NCBI RefSeq assembly: GCF_002078875.1
Contig: NC_034411.1
Coordinates: 7,127,009 to 7,191,008 of the forward strand
Source: Numida meleagris
Lineage: Eukaryota > Chordata > Aves > Galliformes > Numididae
Reading direction: 5' to 3'
Length of the DNA: 64,000 bases
Under the pieces are notes generated by a model, which was given only the letters and a program-made list of their open reading frames with translations, was not told the DNA's origin and did no database searches. The first letter of the stretch is position 1. The number at the start of each line of letters is the position of its first letter. A program made the translations under genes and the position numbers. Of the stretch, positions 1 to 12,639 are shown one piece after another.

Positions 1-160
1 CCTTTTCCCCTTTCCCCTTTTCCCGGGACGTGGGCCTGTGGGTCCCCCGTCCCCTTCGTCACAGAATCGGGCCGAACGCCCGTAAACCGTTGACACCCAG
101 ATTGGAAAGGGGAAAAAGAAGGTAGATCCACTACCACTAGGCAAGGTCTGTTGCAGGCAA
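1..160. other. CpG-dense edge segment with inverted repeat
   Basis: The window opens with a C/T tract (C and T runs alternating over bases 1-24), followed by about 70 bases with roughly ten CpG dinucleotides, far denser than anything nearby. The 13-mer TTTTCCCCTTTCC at 3-15 recurs as its exact reverse complement GGAAAGGGGAAAA at 104-116, so the CpG-rich part is enclosed by an inverted repeat. A CR1 end begins just after it, at about 168. The segment could be the edge of an unrecognised repeat, a fragment of an LTR element (the G/A tract resembles a polypurine tract), or a small CpG-rich promoter-like piece. It is cut by the window edge and I cannot name it. Confidence 0.4.
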
Positions 161-167
161 CCTGGCA

Positions 168-425
168 GAATCATAGAATCATTAAGGTTGGAAAAGACCT
201 CTAAGATCATCGAGTTCAGCCATCCACCTACCACCAATATTGTCCAGTAACCACGTCACTAAGACCTATATCTCCTTGTTTCTTAACATCTCCAGGGACA
301 GTGACTCCACCACTCTTCCAGTGCCTGACGACTCTTTTGGAGAAGAAGTTTTTCCTAATATCCAACCTGAACCTCCCCTGGCACAACTTGAGACCGTTCC
401 CTCTCATCCTATCACTAGTTGGTTT
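168..425 (-). mobile_element. CR1 LINE, 5'-truncated 3' end
   Basis: This reads as the reverse complement of a CR1 3' untranslated end. The terminal octamer-like repeat (AGAATCATAGAATCAT on the plus strand, 168-183) is followed by the usual inward sequence about a gene-desert CR1 reader would expect: GGTTGGAAAAGACC, GGGACAGTGACTCCACCAC, CCAGTGCCTGACGACTC, TTTTTCCTAATATCCAACC and the Leu/Arg-rich end of ORF2. A short deletion seems to lie between ACCACTC and CCAGTGCC. Its similarity to common avian CR1 3' ends is high, so it is one of the younger copies here. CR1 moves by target-primed reverse transcription and usually leaves 5'-truncated copies like this one. Short open frames on both strands at 228-464 are by-products of it. 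Confidence 0.93.
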
Positions 426-429
426 GTGG

Positions 430-2100
430 GTTTGACTAAAATTCGTAGATCTCAAGCATTTTAGGTGAAGTAATTAAAGACAGATAAATGAAAGTCATTC
501 CAGCAGAGGCAGCAGCAGCAGGCCTGGTTGGATGCCCTGCTTGAGAACAACACGGACTTGCATGCAGCATGCAAGCACGCATAACGCACTGCTAATGCAG
601 CTACAAGTGCACCATCCCTGCAAGTGATGAATAATGTTTCCAGGAATGCTGAAAATGTGAAGTTTCTTTTGCCCTCTTTAGACTCATTTTTTTTTTTTTT
701 TTTTAAGTAAACAAATACACAAAATAAGGGAAAATCCATATTTAAAGCAGCTAAGGACATATCAAAACACAGAGCTCCTCACATCTTTCAGGATGAAGTT
801 CCTATGGTTTGCAATTGCTCAACGCAACAAAAGTAATGCTTGGTGTACACCAAGTAATTAGAATACATTCTTCACTTCTGAATAACAGTATCTGGAAACG
901 ATGACAAAGATGTTCTACATATTAGCTTTTAGTTTTGCTGCTGTCTTTTTTTTTCTCCTGGTATGTATCAAAACAAGAGGGGAAAGAAGTACAATACTGA
1001 AAAGTCATCACTGGTTTTGACATGCAAGCCAAAATTCAAGCTACAGTGTAGAAGTTAGGATGTGAAAAAATAGATATATCTCACATGGAAAAGAAGGCAA
1101 TGTTTCAGGAGAAAAAGCTTGAAATAAATTAACTTGCTATTCCTGTGTATATATTAATTATAAAGTAATTAACACAATATTAAAAACTAAAAATAAAGTT
1201 TGGCTTATAATAGATGGGAATTGTGATTGCCAAATGCTGTAAATTCAGACAAAGTCACTTCATTTGAAATGTGTTAGCTGGAGCAGGCAGAAAGTCTGAA
1301 GTGGGGCAGTAATGATATCACCTTATATAGTATTCTAAAGTTATTTTGCTCCTTCTAGTGAACAATAACAGTTTACATGGAAGTTCCTCTATCATCTTCT
1401 TCCCGATTTCCTTTTTTTTTTCTCTCATTTCAGGCATCAGGAGGAAAAAATGATACAAAGTTAAAACAAAACCCAACCAAAAGAAATCTCATCATTTCCC
1501 CACTTTGACTCACTCCTGTTGCCTGAATATTGGACTCAGTGGGGAGGAAAGCTGTTGAAATCAGTGCAATTTCTAGGGGGGATTAAGGTAGTCATCGAGA
1601 TAATCAAGGGCTCAATTTTTGGAGCTGCTATTCTGATTCAGTTAAAGTTATTGTAGTAAAACTAAAGGGCATGATTGGCCGGCATGAAAGGAGTGATTTT
1701 TGCTGCTTTATTCACATTCAGGGAACTGCCGAGGCTTTCATGTTAAACTGGATTCACATAAGGGCAGGCTTTGGCCCAAAAACGCATTTCAAAACAATCC
1801 AAACAGATGGTAGCACTTAATATATCCATGAGAAGTGTTTCTCACTACCATGCAAGCTTTCTGAGTGCTCAGCTGGGCAAAAAAGGGAAAACTTGCTTTC
1901 AAGTCATGTTTGTTTTATGTACGAGCATATGAAGTTCTATTATGGAGGGAAAATTGGTGACAAACTATCCAATGTCAGCCTTTAATAGGTCATACCAAAC
2001 AAAGAGGAGCCCTCGAAGACCCAGACTGTGAGTCCATGTGCAGTGCTTCCCTGGGAGGTAATTTTAACTGTGCAGTTCCCAGTAAATCCTTGTATTTTGC
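430..2100. other. Unique noncoding sequence
   Basis: I see no exon-like open frame, RNA gene or recognised repeat beyond an 18-T run at 687-704 and a 19-bp imperfect palindrome at 557-575. The sequence is AT-rich and low in CpG, typical of intergenic or intronic avian DNA. Confidence 0.6.
687..704. repeat. Poly(T) run, 18 bases
   Basis: An uninterrupted run of 18 T. It has no recognised retroelement body next to it, so it is listed as a homopolymer microsatellite. Confidence 0.95.
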
Positions 2101-2330
2101 ACCAGCTATTTATTACAGCATGAAACAACGGTGCTTTGTTCGGGGAATTTAATGCCTAATGATTAATATGAAATAGTTCCATCAAGTGACTCTTTTCTCA
2201 GATAACAATTTGTCACTGAATTGTTAAAATCCCTGCTTAGGCCTTATGCTCACTCAGGCTACATGTGTGATGAACTTCAAAGTGAGTATTACCTTAATAA
2301 ACGATCCTGCAGGACGATTCTCAGCAGATT
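2100..2330. promoter_or_regulatory. Possible conserved noncoding element, SOX-like motifs
   Basis: This is an AT-rich, low-CpG, non-repetitive block with TAAT-core motifs (CCTAATGATTAAT near 2154-2166). It also holds an exact inverted pair, AACAATT at 2204-2210 and AATTGTT at 2219-2225, which matches the SOX-family core ACAAT in opposed orientation with an 8-bp gap. Opposed SOX sites are known from SOXE target enhancers, usually with shorter gaps. Regulatory function is inferred from motifs only; no conservation was tested. It could equally be ordinary AT-rich DNA. Confidence 0.22.
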
Positions 2331-5300
2331 GTTTCTTTCAGCTCGCTAGAGAGCTGCTATCTTCCTCAAGGCACAAGATCCTGGAATCATGCAGATTACG
2401 AGATTGACTGCAGTTATTGTTTCAACTGTAGCTCACGTGATTACAAACGAAAATAGGAAAATACGATTTACAGGGAACACGTAGAAAGAGGAACTGAAAC
2501 AACCTTGCCACTTCTAAGTTCACCAGTATTATGATTTCTAAGGTCTGATTCAAATGTCATGGCTATTTTGAGCCTTTTCCCTGTAAATTATACAAATGAG
2601 CTAACCTCTGGAACTTGAGAGAGGACTCCCTTTCTGTGTAAAAGATGTTCTCGGTTTAAAAATCCCTTTCCCTAGGAAATGTTTCCCTCTGCAGCATACC
2701 AGCTGGAGAGGCAGCCATGGGGACTCTCCAAAAGCATTCAGGAGATGCTTGCAGTTTTACAACAACCAAATAGAGTTTAAAGCAAACCACAAGTTAGTGC
2801 TTCCTTGAGTGGTACAAAGAGTTTGTGCGCGTGTAATTTGAAGAAAGTGCATTAATATACTTTGCAACTGCTATCTGTCTGGGCTCTCTGCCTTCCTTTG
2901 TTGCACTGAAATCCCACAAAATGCTGTGCCTGGTTTCAGAAGATGGGCAGTCCCTCATTTTTTCAGATCATTTATCTGAAAGGTCACCATGCCTCCTGCT
3001 GTCACACATTCCAAGCTTGCTGTCTGTCCTATTTTTCACAGAGAAAGCTTCAAAAGTTATCTTAATTATTATTATTATTATTTTTTACCAAAACATCGCT
3101 TCTCGGGATGAAATCACAACACCCTGAAGTCAGTGAGAGTTTTATCCCTAAGACAAAAGAGAGCTTTATTCATAGGGGCAAGATTTTACCATCTGCAACT
3201 CTTTTCCAGACAAGTGAAGAGGCTCCATGCAAACAGGGAAATTAAAATGGTTAGAAGCTTCCCCCTTAATTTTTACACCAGTAGCAGAAAATAGAATTAT
3301 TCAAATTAATGCAAAGCTACTTGAATTTCTGTACTTATAATATATACCAATTATATATAATCTTGGCTGTGTATATATCCATCTCAGCTTTGTGCTCAAC
3401 ACCGCCAAAAGAGCATCTTCCTTTCAGTCACAGGGTTAAAGCGTACCTTGCTCTGAACCAAGACTATGAGTCTTTACCATAAGAACAGGGAAGAAAAAGA
3501 GACAGAAGACCTTAAGAAGCCTCGTTCAAAGTTGATTTCTTGTCCTCGAGACAGCTCCTCTCTGGCTTTTTAAGGGGAGAACGAACTCGCAGAGCCTCTG
3601 GGCTGCGAGGATCACGCACCATTTTCCCACTGCCCGATGGGTTTTGGTCAGCTATTTTAATGTGTCCAATCCTTCATCTACATATGCCACTAGACATCAT
3701 GCCCCAAGCAGCCTGGGAACGTGGCCATTTGTTAAATCTTGCTGGCGTCAGCTACAAATTGTGCCAGCTTGAGTCTTCATTTTTATTCAAGTGTAACTAT
3801 TAGCTCCACTGCTAATAAAAAGCCTTTGAAGAGCCTCTCCCTGTACTTGTATTCACTGCTGACTTGAACTCTAACAGCAGCATGCATCCCGAGAGTCCTC
3901 ACACCTGCTGGAGAAACCCAGCAGATGTAGCAAGATGTACCCTTCTCTTTAAGGGTACAAACGGTTTTTTGGCATCTTTGTGTTGTAGAGAAAACTTACC
4001 GAAGCAAACAAACGTGCAAAGTCAGCAGCTCGGCTCACCCTGCCTGGATTACGTGAATTTTATTAACTTTCCATTCCCTAAATCTGAATTTGCACTGAAT
4101 CACAATCCTATCTGAATAGAGAGCTTAAAGCACAAGGCCAAGTTTTAACCAGGTGCTTTGCACCACGCCACTCACACCCATACCACACAGAAGGAAACAT
4201 CCGTTCAGCTAAACGCAGGCCTGAGCAAAACAAAATTGCTATTTTCGCCTGTCCCCTCAGCACCTCCTTTTGGTTTATTTGAGTCTCTGGATCCACTTCA
4301 GTGCTCAGAGAGCCGCAATGATGAGGTTACTTGGCTGATTGCGAGAGGCAGGCTTGCTCTCCCCACTAAGATCAGTGCATCGCAGCCAGGGCTCCAGGCA
4401 CAGACGCAGACCTGCACGCAGACAGATTTTCTAAACACAGAGTTAATGCAACCATGTCATCTCATAACCACTCAAGTGGTTATTTACCCCTTCGAGTGTT
4501 TCTTGCTCAGCTGCTAAGAACGAGTTCAAAAGGCAGGAAAAGTCCAAGCTGAGTATGAAAATTCTGCCTACCTATTTGGGGGCATAATTTGAAGCGCACT
4601 GATTTGATGGAAGGGCTCCAGCTGGCTCCGAATCAAATCCAGTATGGAGGTCCTTAAGTGTTACTGACGTTTTGTGCCATTAACTGCAGAACAACCATTA
4701 CAGGATTGTTTCAGTTCCTCAAAATATGAGAAGGCCCTTTGTATCATTTTGGTCTCCTGCTAGGGGTTGGTGAAGTTTATTGTAGCAAGGGCATTAGTCA
4801 CTGATTATAATCTACGCCGTTTGTGATAGCGCTTAGGGTTTCTTTATTTGGGTTGAAAGAACAATATGATGAATACATAAAAACAAAGAGTAGAAGGAGA
4901 AAGGACAGACTTCCCCTCCTTGCCCAAATGCATAGGAGGCCAAAAGAGCTCACTGCCCTGCCAAAACATACGTGGGAATGATAGCAAAATGTGTATGTTC
5001 AGGGTAGTTACCATGCGTGTATTTTGGACAAGCTGCATATGTTTCTTGAGTGCTCTATCAGACAACAGAGGAAACCAATGCCAACATACTAAAGCGCACA
5101 CAAAAGCCTGGGGTAAGCCAGCCCCACTGTGCACTTTTTATGCTAAATTAGGGATAAAATGTTGGAAATCAGCCCTAACATAGCAAAAAACAAACAAACC
5201 ATCCAACGATGGAGCTGCAGATAGCTTCGTTCAGAGACGAGGCTGCAATTTCTTTTGTTCAGGCCCCATAGGTTCCTCTCAACAAACATTCTGCAAGGTG

Positions 5301-8300
5301 GAGAACATGGTGGAATAAGGTGGGGAAAGAGATTCATTCCCCTTCTCTAACATAAGAATTCCTCTTCAAGAACTTACTAAAAATATAAGTGTCTACTCTA
5401 ACGATTTTCTTATCTGCACTAAACATTATGTATTTTTTTAAACATGTAATTAAACCACAGAAAGCAATACTAGCTATATGTACATATATATATACAGCCA
5501 GTGAGTATACATACTTTACCATGGTATAACAACAAACATACTAAGTTACAGAGGGACCAATTCATTGCAGTGTGTGAGGTCTTTATCTCGCTGGCTGATA
5601 CCTCTCTGAAGTAGGAGGAAAAAGCAACGAAAGGAGAAAACATCAATACTATTGACTCCTAAGCAAAAAATAAGAAGTTTCTGTACTCCTGGAAGCCCTG
5701 TGTAAACAGAGATGTACCTTTACGCAAATGCAGAAGAAACTCATTATTCTAGAGAAAAAGCTTGGAAAAATCAACCTGACATGCCTATATATTTTCAATA
5801 CAGTGTAGTTAATAGAGAACACTGTGAGGATCGATGTGCCTTTGGCACGTGGTACACAGGAACCGTAATTGCAGAATCCTGTATGTTTGGGAATATAACA
5901 AATTCATTTGGAATACCTATCAGCTAGAGAAAGCATTGTGAAGGGCTGTAGTGCAGCACTAATGCTCTTAGGTCTAACGCCGCTCTGAAAGCTTTTTCAT
6001 TGCTCGTCTGAAGGCAAAGCGTTTCACATAATTTTTTTTTCCTCCCAAATCTCTCCCTTTATTCCATGACTGATGAAGATTTGTGTGGTGTTCTAGACTC
6101 CTAATTTCTTTCCCCATGCCCTCACAGCCCTTGTTAGAGGGACAAGTTAACAGGGACCTACTGCCATTCTCCAAAATGACTACTTAAATCTTTCTTTCCT
6201 CGGATCTGTCCACCAGGGTTTCTCACCATCCTTATCCCAGCAGAATTCCCCCTGTTCCGCACAGCTGGGTGCAAGTGCTCTCAGGATTAGAGAGCGTTTT
6301 GATTTGGAAAATGAGCTTGGATCCATCTTAACATATCCTATGCATTAATTCTGTGATTCTACCCAAAATACTACAGCTAAAATTAAATAATAGATGAGAG
6401 CAGCAGGATAACATAAAGAGCTGAGGGGAAGGAAGAAAATATGTTTTCAAATCAGACTTCTAATGGGAAAAAAAGTGAAGGATGCAGAGGAATACAGGAA
6501 AACTGTTTCAGAGGGCAGGAATAACAGAGGAAAAGCTGCTGTGGCGAGACAGCAATTGGTCTAAGGACCAGAGGTAAAGCCAGCTTTGGAAATCAGTCAG
6601 GATTTTATCTCTGTTTGGATGCAAAGCAGCTGTAAAGTCATCAGGCGACACAGCTATGATCTGGTCTGGTGTGTTTGAGATTGCAAACACATTTTTCCAT
6701 AGGTAAATGAATTTTTCAGATGCAGTGGGACATCGCTGGTTAGAAGTTGGTGTCACAATCGAAAATATCTGCACCCCCATATAAGCAGCTAAATACCTAT
6801 AAGTGGGCAAATAACACACGTTACCCTCTTTGTAATTCATATTTGATGCTCAGCAGAAACACTGACAATGAGAAGAGCACAGAGACAAAAATCCCAGGGA
6901 TACAAATCCCGTCTTTGCAAAATAGAACTACTTTTGTTCATTCTATCACTGACAAGTAGCAGGAAAAGTAAACACCTAAGCACCCTCATCCTTGGAGGCT
7001 GCCTAAGATGCAGGAAAGCACAATTACTTGACATACCAGGTTTCGAGGAAGGAAATAGTGAATTACTGATAGGCTTAGCCAGAGGGCTGTCAGCTGCCAT
7101 ATAGATGCTCACACTGCCACTCCCTTCCCCTCTCCCACCCTCGGACTGTCACTCGTACACCTGGGCAAACACTGCACTGCTGACACACTAATCTTGACAG
7201 TTGTGACATGTGTGAAAATGAAATGTTGCGCCTTGGCTGTAAAAGAGGTCCCTGGGCTAGCTTGGACTAGCAGACAGAGGGCAGAGAAGGAGGGGAGCAC
7301 ATGCACACCCTGCAAATGGGAGTTGCTGGTGAGCTGGCAGCTGGGGGAGGGTGGGAGGAAATCTGTTGCCCCAAAACAGAAATCTCTGATGCGGCCATAA
7401 GATCACATTGAATCTACCTGAAACTTTACTGAGTATGAAACTAGATATGCAGGCTGTTCCGTTTGTGTTGATCCTAACTGATATCTCCATTCATTGTAGA
7501 CCTTGTTTTAATAACAGCCCTAGATTCAGTGCTTCTCACACTAAAATTCAAGCTCAGGCTGATGGAGAGCTCTATGCAAACTACCCCCAAACAAGCTGCA
7601 TCAGCTCTGGGATGAGCCGCTGTCACCTAGCCCTTCACACCTGGAGGGGAAGGTGAGAAATGGAGGCAGAGGCCATCCACCTGTGGCAGGAGGACACTAG
7701 GTAGCTGCAGACAGGTCCTTTTACACTGAGTAAATCCTGCAAGCTTCTGTATGTCTCGCAAGTTCTGGATCCTAATTACTTCTTTGTCTTATTCCAGAAA
7801 GACAGAGGACCAAAACCACTTGTGATGTCAACAGGTACAAAGCAACTGACTTCAGCTATCAGCTTTCAGACCGTTCTGAACAAGTAGTCTGAACCGCCTC
7901 CTGAATTCCAAGTACCTGCCACAGAATTCATTCATTCAGAGTTAATTCAAGCGTTTTCATTTGCTGCCCACTGCGGAGCCCAGAAATCTAATTGCTTTTT
8001 ATAACTTTAACAATTCCTCTCCTAAGTTTCTACGAAAGTATACTGAATAAATAAGTGGTTCAGAATGGTTACCTCCTTTTATCAAAGTTTTGAGTCCACA
8101 CCTGTATGAAATACTGACTGATCCCTGCTAAGTTCACCAGCGTTTTCCATAAAAGGACAGGAAACAACTTATGCCACTGCTAGCTTGCCATCTTCTCACT
8201 CCATCCAGAAATGGAGCTGACGCGTGCCTGCTGCATACCTGCTCCTGCAAATCCTGTCTAAATCTGTTGCCCAGCTTCAGCCACGCTCGCTATAGGGCTA

Positions 8301-9610
8301 CAGACTTCAAAGATTAGGAAGTTCCTACAGATTTCCTGAAAATCAGGCGGAATGATGAGAAAGGCCTGAACTAGCACCTGACTTCCAGCAGAAGAGTGGG
8401 CTCAGCTGTTGCAAATTCTGCTCAGGAGTGACCAGCAGTCTGCCTTCCCTGCTGCTTCTGCATGTGGAGCTCAGGCAGCTGCTTGGGCTGGGTGATGGGG
8501 ACAGCCAGAACATCCACTTTCATTGGTTCTGGCACTTGTGGCACAAAGCATTCTCTCGAAGGCCGAGCTCAGGTCGTGCAGGTAGTCCAAAATAATCAAT
8601 CTTTGTGTTTGCTTTTGAAGAATTTACTGATGAATAGCTGATAAAAGAGAGAGAATTTCCATTTTCCAGAGAGCAAGTGGTTATCTCTTTTAGCAAACAT
8701 GAGCCAGAAGCACTACTTCCCAGGAAACGAGGTTGAAATCTCTACTTCATTTAAGCCAGGAACACCGTTCCCACTGATTTCAAAGGGACTAAGTTTTCAC
8801 TCCAAACTTTCAAAGCTATTCAGCTTCAGCTGAATGCTGTTTTCTTGTGCTGCTGGTTCAGGAGAATTATAGCTCTGCAATTCAGAATAAAAGGATGTTT
8901 GAAATGTCTTACCCTTCACTTAGAAATAACCAGGATCAGGTGGCCATGCGATTCCATTATTTATGTAATGCCTCAAAATATCATTTGTCTTCTAATACGG
9001 GATGACAGGTTTCACATGTACAAGTTTTCTATAAGAGTAGCATGCTCATCTTGATTCACTCAATACACACATTGCTAATTTGAGATAAAAGATTTATCAA
9101 GTAGATCCTGTAGTTATTTGGCTCCAGTAGCCCTTTTTTTCTTTACTACATAGATTTATCCGGAATTTCTTTATAGATGTGCCAATTTTCATAACTGATG
9201 TATTTGGATCACAGGTTTCTTTGGGGAAGGCTTTTATTTTCACTTTGTACATGCTCAGCACCTAATAGTACGTGTTCCTGGTGCCTACTTGAGGCTCCCA
9301 TGTGTTCCTGCATGCTCACACAAATAGAACAAATTTTATTATCTTTAGGGACAGGTAAGAAAATTGGCTGTTTTGTCTGTCAAGCCATACTTCCTTTACA
9401 CAAAACTGTGCTTATGACTTTAGTGGATTCCACTCTTACACACATACTAACATTTAACTGCTGTTAGAAAAATAACAAGAGTGCTATTTTTCAGCTCACT
9501 GACGCTTCTACCAACTCCAAGAAGCAGCCTCCATCATTATTTGCCATTAGCGTCCAAATATTTGACAGCAGCAGATAGTATACAAGAACTGGAACTGTGA
9601 CCTGGAAAAA
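2330..9610. other. Unique noncoding sequence, 7.3 kb
   Basis: No exon, RNA gene or clear mobile element was recognised. All open frames are under about 120 codons and resemble no family I know. Visible low-complexity pieces are an ATT microsatellite at 3065-3086 and a short TA-rich stretch near 5475-5500. Bases around 3110-3200 and 8766-8810 faintly resemble the palindromic MITE-like repeats described elsewhere in this window, but too weakly to annotate. Confidence 0.55.
3065..3086. repeat. ATT trinucleotide microsatellite
   Basis: About five tandem ATT units pass directly into a T run. This is a simple sequence repeat and is expected to vary in length. Confidence 0.9.
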
Positions 9611-9611
9611 G

Positions 9612-9780
9612 TCACACAGTCACAAAATGGTCGAGGTTGAAAAGTGTCTCTGGAGATCACCAAGCCCAGTGCCCCTGCTCAAAAGAAGGCCAGCTACAGG
9701 GGCATTCTGAACATCCCCAAGGATGGAGTCTTTACAGTCTCCCTGGGTAACCCAATCCAGTGTTCAAGCACCCCCCACAG
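9612..9780 (-). mobile_element. CR1 LINE 3' end, diverged
   Basis: On the reverse strand this reads as a CR1 3' end. It has the stretch CACTGGATTGGGTTACCCAG, then a match to the CCATCCTTGGGGATGTTC region, then the GAGCAGGGGCACTGGGCTTGG segment, and ends in a decayed terminal repeat (plus-strand TCACACAGTCACAAAATGG at 9612-9630). It is 5'-truncated at about 9780 and more diverged than the copies at 168 or 28194. Confidence 0.85.
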
Positions 9781-9789
9781 TTATCTGCG

Positions 9790-12455
9790 AGGATCTGGAA
9801 GCCACATCAGTTCTTGAGGATCCAAAGCACTATGAGATAAAGGGGCCTGGTGCAGTCTAGTTTGGCTAACATGGTGTTTAAAATCACAGCTGAATCCCCA
9901 AACAGCTATTAAAGACTGCAAGCTGCATTTCCCCTTCCGTGCTGTCTCCTCTTTCAAGAACCAAGCCCCTGCTGAGCTCCGCAGCCAGATGGTTTCTCCC
10001 CTCTCCAGCACACACGTGCATTTGGAAGTCCTCTCGCTTTGGCCTGCCCAGGGAAGCAGTGGTTTTTTTTTAGTATTACAGATTCCTCCTCTGGTCATGC
10101 TTTCTAGAAGCCCAAATCCCTTCTCAGACAATCCAAATCTGTCCTGTCTGTGAAGGTGCGAAGTATGTCTAGGATGTCACCTCAGCGTAGTTTGCAGAAA
10201 GAAAAAACAAACGAGTAACTCATGAAACGAAACACAAACTGTTGACTTAAGCTAATACAGACCCTTTTATCCACTCTTTCACCTCAGAAGTAAAAGAAAT
10301 CAGGCACAGAGGTGCCACAGAACTACTGCGTCACAGGTGTGAGGCAAAACCACATCACTGTTTTGAATGGGGAGTCCTCTCCTCTTCCCATAACAGAGCC
10401 TAAAGGAGAGTGGCTGACACTTCATCCACCAGGCTCCTTCAATTATGCACGTTTTTAAGAAGACTCTGGGATAAGCAAGAACTTTTCTTGTCAGGTTGGG
10501 GGAGCTTTATCTGGGATATTTTTGCTGAAGGTAATCTAGCACAGCCTATGCTTAATCTCTGTTACAGAATGGTTAAATCTCCAATAGTGCTTCTGAACAG
10601 AAGAAAAATCAAAAATCCAAGGCTGACATGAACAGAATGTCAGAGGTGATCCTGTACGGGGTCACTTTTTTAAAACCTGACACAAGTTTTCAAAATTTGG
10701 CAACCGGAGTGAAAGTGGCCTTCTCTTGGAGAGGCAGAGACAAGTAGGAGAATTAATCACAGCCTTGGAAAAGACACGGACACCTGACATTATGGTAAAT
10801 AGAAGCCACCCTTCCTGGAAAAGGAACACTAAGGGACCCGAGGCCAGTATTTGACCCGTGCTAAAAAACATTTGGATATTTTTATGAGCAGCAGGTTCAT
10901 CAAGAATATTTCTCAGAGGTCAAATCTCACAGGAAAGACAAAATAAGGTGACTAAGGACTGTTCTTGTGAGCAAAGATGTACAGGAAGAGGCCCAAGCCA
11001 GTGTGTTGATCTTGCATTATGGAAATCGATTAAGCATTAATTATAAATGTTGCCGAAGGTTAAGTGAAGTGTGTCGTGCTCCAAAGCCAGCAGCCTGGAG
11101 GAGCCGTAGGGCTTCCTGGCACAGAAGGAAATGGGCAGCTCCTTGCTAGGGCAGGGAAACCAAGAGCAATCAACAGTCACGGGCACTGTTTGTGCCCTTC
11201 ATGTTGAAGGACTTAAATCCTTCCAAACCTCACTCCTCACCTTTCTTGGTGCAGTTTTCAAGCTCTTCCCACAGTGACTATTGCATTAACAAGCCACAGG
11301 GCAGGATCAAGCTTTGCCACGCTCCCTGCCATGGCATTCTTCCCAGGTGGAAGGCTGGCAAGAAAAGGCCTGAGTTTCACTTCTGTTTGCTGAGGATGTG
11401 GTATGCAATGTTGATCACGCAGTTTCTGCCTTCCCTGCCATGTAGTTTCCCAAACAGGGCTTCTCCTGCCCTGATACCCCCGCAGACTAAGGTAATTTGT
11501 CTCATGTACTGTGATTATGTACAGCTTAATTATCTACTAATTGCACTTGCCTTCTTGAATGTCTCCAGGTAACAGGAGTACTGCTTTCTTTTTGCTTACT
11601 GGGCCATGAAGGCAACCAGTTTGTCTCATCCTTTCTGGTATTTTTTTAAAAAGGGCCTTTCAAAAGGAAAACACCCTGAAGAAAAAATCAAAGTAATCCC
11701 TCTTTCCACACCCCCAACAAGACAAATAAATGTGTGCGCAAGTGTCCATGCTAGAAGCAGCTCTTGGTGCAGTAACTTGAACGTACCACCCTCTAAGATT
11801 TACTTATACCCAGAGGGAGGTGCATCTTGCTCCCACAGTTACGTTGGAAGCTATTTATTAAAATGAATCTGCAGAAATGCAAGGCTAATCCTGATGGCAA
11901 TACCTGCTAACAGCACCCATAAGGGTGTTCTCCCTCACTGCAAGCAAGTCAGCTACTGCCATGCCAGCTCCCACCCAAGGAAGCGCTTGTGCGTTCCCTG
12001 TCTCATGCAAAGCACAGCAAAGCTGATGATAAATTAGACAAAGATGTTTGCTTTGCAGAAAAAGGAGGAGCACACTGTCCATTGTTGCATCTTTGAGAAG
12101 GAGCAGCAGCCCGGGACAGGGCCACTAGTTCACTTGCTGTGTGCTCATCCCTGCGGTGAGGGTCAGAACACAGCACTTCAGATGTTCTCTTTTTGACTCA
12201 GTAGTCTCAGATACATGCCTTGTTTTGGGAATGCTGGCGTGCCTGTGCACTTCCCTGCATTTACACTTCCTGAGTTGACTGTAGCTGGAAAGAATCACTG
12301 TACAATAACAGGCAGGAAAAAAGCTGCTCTGAGGATCCAAACTAATCACAGGCACAACGCAGACCCAAATCCTACCAGGAAAATGCTGGAAAGAGACAGG
12401 CTGCATGTGGAAGTGTTGGTAAGTGGGCAGACTGGCACTCTGCTGTGTACTTTTG
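9790..12455. other. Unique noncoding sequence
   Basis: I recognise nothing in this stretch. Open frames reach about 126 codons (11192-11572, forward) but have no family resemblance and mixed low-complexity composition. No RNA gene or repeat was seen. Confidence 0.5.
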
Positions 12456-12457
12456 GT

Positions 12458-12512
12458 CACAGATACATACTGAAACCTGGAAGGGACCTCTGGAGGTCAC
12501 CTGGTCCAAAGT
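12458..12512 (-). mobile_element. CR1 LINE 3' terminal fragment
   Basis: The plus-strand words GGTCACAGATACATACTG, CCTGGAAGGGACCTCTGG and AGGTCACCTGGTCCAA follow the reverse complement of a CR1 3' terminus: terminal repeat, GG-TTGGAAGGGACC, then the GGTCATCTGGTCCAA-type block. Only about 55 bases are convincing. Sequence to about 12640 may belong to the same copy but is too diverged to claim. Confidence 0.65.
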
Positions 12513-12639
12513 GATCTGATGCAAAGGCTTCTGTGCCACGTCTGTAAAATGACAGAAGGCAGAGGCCCTGGAGCACCTCCTCCCTTCATGGTACCAGGGG
12601 ATGTGCTCAGCTCCGACAGGCTGCATGCCCTAGGAACAT

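Noticed and set aside
228..464. Short open frames on both strands
   Set aside because: They lie inside the CR1 3' end at 168-425 and are by-products of it.
5712..5927. 71-codon forward frame
   Set aside because: Composition looks protein-like, but there is no similarity I can name and no context of a gene.
8766..8810. CCCACTGATTTCAAAGGGA, a possible MITE-like palindrome
   Set aside because: Only about 20 bases resemble the repeat; too short to call.
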